Source: Hydrocarboniphaga sp965279055
Lineage (GTDB): Bacteria; Pseudomonadota; Gammaproteobacteria; Nevskiales; Nevskiaceae
Length of the DNA: 64,000 nucleotides
Assembly (NCBI RefSeq): GCF_965279055.1
Contig: NZ_OZ257125.1
Location: 2,356,001 to 2,420,000, forward strand
Direction: 5' to 3'
This document shows positions 61,902-64,000 of the stretch, piece by piece. How positions within the stretch are numbered: the first letter of the stretch is position 1; every line of letters starts with the position of its first letter. The position numbers were made by a program, and so were the translations under genes. The notes under the pieces are model-generated. The model was not told where the DNA came from. It was given only the letters and a program-made list of their open reading frames with translations, and searched no databases.

Positions 61902-62582
61902 ATGAACCGCATCATTCCCTACGGCCTGTCCACGGCCTTGCTGGCGCTGACTGCCGCCTGCTCCACCCATCCGACGCAGCCGCAGAGCGCGTCATCGATG
62001 TCCTCGTCGACACCGGCCGCGCAGCTCGCCAGCTGCGACGGCGCGACCGCGCTGGCGCCGCAGGCCACCGCCGACGCGGTGCTCGCCGCCTGCGGCCAGC
62101 CGAGCTTTCGCGATGCCTGGGGCATGAGCGCGGAAATCCCGCAGGCCAACGTGCTGGCACCGGTGGAAGAGTGGTACTACAACCCCGGCCCGAACGGTGA
62201 AGTGCAGGTGCTGCGCTTCGTCGAAGGCCGCGTCGCCACCGTCAGCCGCGACGGCGCCGGCTTCGATCCGCGCACCGCCGGCGGTGACTGCGTCGGCGCC
62301 AGCCTGAGCAAGGGACTGAGCAAGTACCGCCTGGCCCAGGCCTGCGGCCAGCCGGTGTCGCGCTCGGCCTACGTGGTCGACCCCAAACAGCTCGACCCGG
62401 GCTCGAGTACCTTCACCCAGGGCACCGCGCTGATCGAAGGCGACAAGCAAAACGGCAAGGTCGCGATTTATCGCGAGGCGCTGTCGTACGAAGTCGCCGG
62501 CGGCGTCACCACGGTGACGGTGCAGAACGGCCGCGTGTTCGACGTTTACGAGAACTCGACGCGGGTTTCGTCGGCCGAGTAA
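61902..62582 (+). CDS. lipoprotein with two DUF2845-like repeats
   Basis: 226 residues: lipoprotein signal peptide (YGLSTALLALTAAC, lipobox Cys) and a Ser-rich linker. Two similar modules follow, each with a Cys, a CGQP turn and a beta-hairpin end: LASCDGATA...VLAACGQPSF...VLRFVEGRVATVS and GDCVGASLS...LAQACGQPVS...VTVQNGRVFDVY. The CGxP pattern resembles DUF2845-type small exported proteins. ATG at 61902 with AAGGA upstream. Function unknown. Confidence 0.75.
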   Translation: MNRIIPYGLSTALLALTAACSTHPTQPQSASSMSSSTPAAQLASCDGATALAPQATADAVLAACGQPSFRDAWGMSAEIPQANVLAPVEEWYYNPGPNGEVQVLRFVEGRVATVSRDGAGFDPRTAGGDCVGASLSKGLSKYRLAQACGQPVSRSAYVVDPKQLDPGSSTFTQGTALIEGDKQNGKVAIYREALSYEVAGGVTTVTVQNGRVFDVYENSTRVSSAE

Positions 62583-62592
62583 TCGCGCCTTC

Positions 62593-62626
62593 AACCGTCG
62601 TTCCCGCCGTCGCGGGAACGACGGTT
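62593..62626. repeat. 15-bp inverted repeat
   Basis: Arms aaccgtcgttcccgc / gcgggaacgacggtt with loop cgtc, between the lipoprotein and methyltransferase genes. The cgttcccgc / gcgggaacg core is a widespread intergenic dyad type. It may also terminate transcription of the lipoprotein gene. Confidence 0.8.
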
Positions 62627-62642
62627 GCGTACAATCCGCGGC

Positions 62643-63497
62643 GTGACGAACTCGCCCCGCGCCATCGGTCCCCTGCTCACTTTGCCCGTGCACGCCGCGC
62701 TGGTCGCGGCGCGCGCCAGCGGCGCGACGAGCGTCGACTGCTCGTTCGATCTGGACCGGTCGAAGACGCAAGTCGACCTGGTTGCCGACGGCTTCGTCTA
62801 CGACGGCCAGCGCTACCCGATCCCCGAGGTCTGCAAGGACCGCACGATCTATCACTGGAATGGCCGCGTGTTCGAGCCGGTCGCGCGCTTCGGCGGCTCG
62901 CTGATCAAGCTGGTGCCGACGCCATGGGGCGCGCCGACCTTCGAAATCGACGGCATCAAGATGCTGCCGACCGCGCAGGTGTCGCCTTACGCCGACGCCG
63001 AGCGCAAGGTCGGGCTGATCCAGCCGCGCGGCAAGCGGGTGCTCGACACCTGCGGCGGCCTCGGCTACTTCGCCGCCTGTTGTTTGAGCGGCGGCGCTGC
63101 GCAGGTGCAGTCCTATGAAAAGAATCTCGACGTGATCTGGCTGCGCAGCCTCAACCCCTGGTCGCCGGTCGCAGGCGGCGCCTTGAGCCTGCAGAACGCC
63201 GACGTCGCCGAGCAGATCAAGACGCTGGCCAGCGGCTCGGTCGACGCGATCCTGCACGACCCGCCGCGCTTCGGCATCGCCGGCGAGCTGTATTCGCAGG
63301 CCTTCTACGACCAGCTGGCGCGCGTGATCCGCCCGCGCGGCCGCCTGTTCCACTACACCGGCTCGCCGAACAAGCTGACCAGCCGCCGCGACGTGCCGGC
63401 GGAGGTCGCGACGCGCCTGCAACGCGCCGGCTTTTCCACCGAGTTCAACGGCGACGGCGTCGTGGCGATCAGAAAAGCAAACGCCGCGCGCCGCTGA
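62643..63497 (+). CDS. class I SAM-dependent methyltransferase, COG2521-like
   Basis: 284 residues from a GTG at 62643 (an upstream TTG lies in the inverted repeat). Motif I is VLDTCGGLGYFAACCL, the acidic post-motif is QSYEKNLDVIWL, and motif IV reads DAILHDPPRFG, suggesting a nucleic acid or small-amine substrate. The N-terminal part (YPIPEVCKDRTIYHW, APTFEIDGIKMLPT) resembles predicted methyltransferases better known from archaea. Substrate unknown. Confidence 0.78.
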   Translation: MTNSPRAIGPLLTLPVHAALVAARASGATSVDCSFDLDRSKTQVDLVADGFVYDGQRYPIPEVCKDRTIYHWNGRVFEPVARFGGSLIKLVPTPWGAPTFEIDGIKMLPTAQVSPYADAERKVGLIQPRGKRVLDTCGGLGYFAACCLSGGAAQVQSYEKNLDVIWLRSLNPWSPVAGGALSLQNADVAEQIKTLASGSVDAILHDPPRFGIAGELYSQAFYDQLARVIRPRGRLFHYTGSPNKLTSRRDVPAEVATRLQRAGFSTEFNGDGVVAIRKANAARR

Positions 63498-63572
63498 TAA
63501 AACCGGCGCCGCTTCCAGCACCTGCACCACAAGCGTCAACGCGGCTTGCGCAAACGCCCGCCCTACGCCCCA

Positions 63573-63627
63573 CCACTCGCCGCCGTGGGGGCTCGGAGCT
63601 GGCCTGTTGCCCAGCTCCCCCGAGTGG
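63573..63627. repeat. imperfect nested hairpin
   Basis: Outer arms ccactcg (63573-63579) / cgagtgg (63621-63627) and inner perfect arms ggagctgg / ccagctcc (63595-63602, 63611-63618). It could act as a terminator for the methyltransferase gene; no T run. Confidence 0.4.
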
Positions 63628-63658
63628 AGGCTATTTCGACCGTCGCGCGCCCACCGTT

Positions 63659-63728
63659 ATCGATACGATCGAATCGATTTTGTCGCTCAGTAAAGATTCA
63701 AGGCAACTATCGATTCGATCGAATCGAT
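63659..63728. promoter_or_regulatory. tandem 20-bp palindromic operators upstream of the HipB-like gene
   Basis: 63709-63728 is a perfect 20-bp palindrome atcgattcgatcgaatcgat; 63659-63678 is the same with one change (atcgatacgatcgaatcgat). Both are followed by tttgt. Their centres are 50 bp apart, close to five helical turns. Additional ATCGAT-containing half-sites lie at 63759-63765 and 63773-63779, next to the start codon. Probable self-repression operators of the downstream antitoxin-like gene. Confidence 0.75.
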
Positions 63729-63732
63729 TTTG

Positions 63733-63761
63733 TTGACAAGGGCGGCATCTCAACCCAGAAT
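63733..63761 (+). promoter_or_regulatory. candidate promoter of the HipB-like gene
   Basis: TTGACA (63733-63738), 17-nt spacer, CAGAAT (63756-63761, 4 of 6 to consensus). The -35 directly abuts the perfect palindrome and the -10 abuts an ATCGAT half-site, so a bound repressor would occlude polymerase. Confidence 0.55.
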
Positions 63762-63782
63762 CGATCAGAGGTAATCGATTTT

Positions 63783-64000
63783 ATGCGTATTCCTATTGCC
63801 AATACCCACGACTTGGGCCTGCTGATCCGTGCTGCGCGGAAAGCGGGAAAAGTGCGTATGGACGACTTGCCTATGGCGGGGCCGGTGTTCGTGCGTCACG
63901 TCGAACGCGGCAAGGAAACCGCGCAGATCGGCCGCGTGCTCCGATTGCTCGATGAACTCGGAATTCGGCTGGTCGCGGATGTGCCCGACAACGTCGAGGC
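63783..64000 (+). CDS. HipB-like HTH antitoxin/regulator, partial
   Basis: Begins with ATG at 63783 (MRIPIANTHDLGLLIRAARK) and stays open to the window edge (72 codons). The pattern LGLLIRAARKAGKVRMDDLP, VRHVERGKETAQIGRVLRLL, DELGIRLVADVP is that of HipB-type Xre regulators: LGxxIRxxR helix, a second helix with FV..VERGK and a C-terminal LLDELGI segment. HipB represses its own operon and neutralises the HipA kinase; a hipA gene would be expected beyond the edge. Confidence 0.75.
   Translation, partial: MRIPIANTHDLGLLIRAARKAGKVRMDDLPMAGPVFVRHVERGKETAQIGRVLRLLDELGIRLVADVPDNVE

Noticed and set aside
63659..63779. CRISPR array
   Set aside because: Only two copies of a palindromic repeat with an AT-rich spacer, next to a HipB-like gene; no cas genes and no further repeats. 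Operators explain it better.

Overview
The window is GC-rich bacterial chromosome, most likely from a gammaproteobacterium. The support is gene order: rpsB-tsf-pyrH-frr-uppS, divergent map-glnD-dapD-dapE, rnr-rlmB, rpsF-rpsR-rplI-dnaB-alr, and dapA divergent from gcvR/bcp. Together with a monomeric isocitrate dehydrogenase, a Yjb/Gfc-type exopolysaccharide locus and a thermostable-hemolysin-type operon, this points to the Xanthomonadales/Nevskiales neighbourhood. That placement is inference, because no rRNA gene is present.

Region by region. 1-3.9 kb: translation and cell-envelope operon on the minus strand (rpsB, tsf, pyrH, frr, start of uppS), with stem-loops between genes. 4.0-9.6 kb: map, glnD, dapD, dapE on the plus strand. 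9.7-14.9 kb: a secreted phytase-like esterase, a YheT-type hydrolase, a 5'-nucleotidase, an SDR and a class I aldolase. 15.1-21.2 kb: exopolysaccharide export locus (YjbF and YjbH convergent, a 951-residue SLBB protein, a YjbE/GfcA-like peptide). 21.5-21.7 kb: tRNA-Arg and tRNA-Ser. 21.8-28.5 kb: dapA with a tiny lipoprotein, gcvR, bcp, a PIN-PhoH ATPase, radA and a PP2C phosphatase. 28.5-38.3 kb: an orphan sugar-phosphate transferase, alr, dnaB, the rplI-rpsR-rpsF cluster, rlmB, an OmpA-like lipoprotein, rnr and tRNA-Leu.

38.5-42.9 kb holds the most intriguing block: five tightly coupled minus-strand genes (thermostable-hemolysin/GNAT-like protein, AMP-dependent ligase, heme-oxygenase-like diiron candidate, SDR, exported TPR protein). 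They look like a small pathway that activates and modifies an acyl substrate, with no product I can name. 43.1-47.9 kb: a porin and a PstS-like exported protein divergent from a membrane histidine kinase and an NtrC-type regulator. Next come a decayed IS3-family fragment and a truncated membrane-protein gene (48 kb).

48.5-64 kb: metabolic and envelope genes. These include a DUF3574 lipoprotein, an FAD-linked dehydrogenase divergent from a TetR regulator that is translationally coupled to a polyol dehydrogenase, MarC, monomeric Idh, a PBP7-type endopeptidase, a LysE exporter, an OYE-type alkene reductase, a DUF808 protein, a Cys-pair repeat protein, a duplicated-domain lipoprotein and a COG2521-like methyltransferase. 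The window ends in a HipB-like antitoxin gene with two 20-bp palindromes 50 bp apart in front of it. Three dispersed inverted repeats of REP/intergenic type lie in this last third.
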